From Neorhizobium alkalisoli (GTDB taxonomy: Bacteria; Pseudomonadota; Alphaproteobacteria; Rhizobiales; Rhizobiaceae), in assembly GCF_002968635.1 (NCBI RefSeq), contig NZ_PVBN01000005.1, positions 62,001-126,000 of the forward strand: 64,000 bases of DNA. Reading direction: 5' to 3'. Below are positions 63,849 through 64,000 of this stretch, piece by piece (position 1 is the first letter of the stretch; every line of letters starts with the position of its first letter). Made by a program: the position numbers and the translations under genes. The notes below the pieces were generated by a model. That model saw only the letters and a program-made list of their open reading frames with translations, was not told where the DNA came from and did no database searches.

Positions 63849-64000
63849 CTATGCCGGTTGAAGCTTCAGCCGGCTCGGCAACGGCGGGAAAGCAAGGGCG
63901 ATGAGAACAGCGCCGAGGCCCACCAGCGCGGAGCCGATGAACAGCCAGTTGTAGTTGTTGAACTGATCGAAGGCCCAGCCGCCGGCCAGCGGCCCGAAGG
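63849..64000 (-). CDS. MFS transporter, C-terminal fragment at right edge
   Basis: The visible C-terminal 49 residues read FGPLAGGWAFDQFNNYNWLFIGSALVGLGAVLIALAFPPLPSR..., the final helix of a major facilitator transporter, ending at the TAG at 63849. The rest is beyond the window. Drug/proton or sugar antiporter types cannot be told apart. It is convergent with the rpsU-linked gene. Confidence 0.75.
   Translation of the reverse strand, partial: FGPLAGGWAFDQFNNYNWLFIGSALVGLGAVLIALAFPPLPSRLKLQPA

Overview
The window is a high-GC alphaproteobacterial chromosome segment, best matching Rhizobiaceae (Rhizobium/Agrobacterium/Sinorhizobium-like). The support is an infC-rpmI-rplT-pheST block, an mbfA gene with an Irr-type box, a BTLCP transglutaminase-like protein, GTA spike-base and spx/ybaK genes, and many typical rhizobial small proteins. 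It divides into two parts: a mobile element that enters from the left edge (1 to about 30.3 kb), and ordinary core chromosome (about 30.7 kb to the right edge).

Mobile element backbone (1-14.8 kb). Gene content and order match the control and processing region of ICEMlSymR7A-type integrative and conjugative elements. There is an rlxS-like relaxase running off the left edge, a candidate oriT just upstream of it, a lytic transglycosylase, DUF736, a traF-type S26 peptidase, DUF2840, an RPA-type replication initiator with iteron-like repeats inside its 3' end, and an rdfS/AlpA-like excisionase. Next comes a divergent qseC-like (Xre) / qseM-like (DUF2285) pair separated by a tandem operator. Then there is an fseA-like activator split by an apparent +1 ribosomal frameshift (DUF6499 then DUF2285). 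Further right are DUF932, a second DUF736, small metabolic cargo (RidA, DUF3088, GST), a membrane protein and a large ParB-like protein. DUF932 and ParB share a duplicated ~200-bp upstream region.

Defence cargo (14.8-30.3 kb). A truncated SRAP (YedK-type) gene marks the start. Then come two translationally coupled PD-(D/E)XK-like proteins, a convergent HEPN-like protein, an AbiV-like protein and a complete AbiE toxin-antitoxin pair with a palindromic operator. The last element is a five-gene, tightly coupled operon: a 52-aa ORF, an FAD/NAD-binding effector, a small middle protein, a 1040-aa zinc-hook SMC-like ATPase, and a 1006-aa fusion of a caspase-like peptidase to a Ski2-like helicase. 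The first four resemble Lamassu / ABC-three-component systems of the flavoprotein type. The addition of a caspase-helicase is the most novel-looking feature of the window.

Core chromosome (30.7-64 kb). Stress and repair genes come first (MGMT, 2'-5' RNA ligase-like, VOC), followed by a soluble chemoreceptor, Spx/ArsC and YbaK. Then there is an MBL protein, an M29 aminopeptidase, an endonuclease/exonuclease/phosphatase protein, a secreted cyclase, and xseA with a quinone-reductase-like partner. A GTA spike-base homologue is followed by a glycolipid-type cluster (large GT-C-like membrane protein, GT2, GtrA), oxidoreductases, pheT-pheS, rplT-rpmI-infC, an alpha/beta hydrolase, BTLCP, mbfA, two tandem orphan TRAP binding proteins, cspA, rpsU and the end of an MFS transporter. 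No tRNA, rRNA, CRISPR array, IS element or integrase was recognised in the window.
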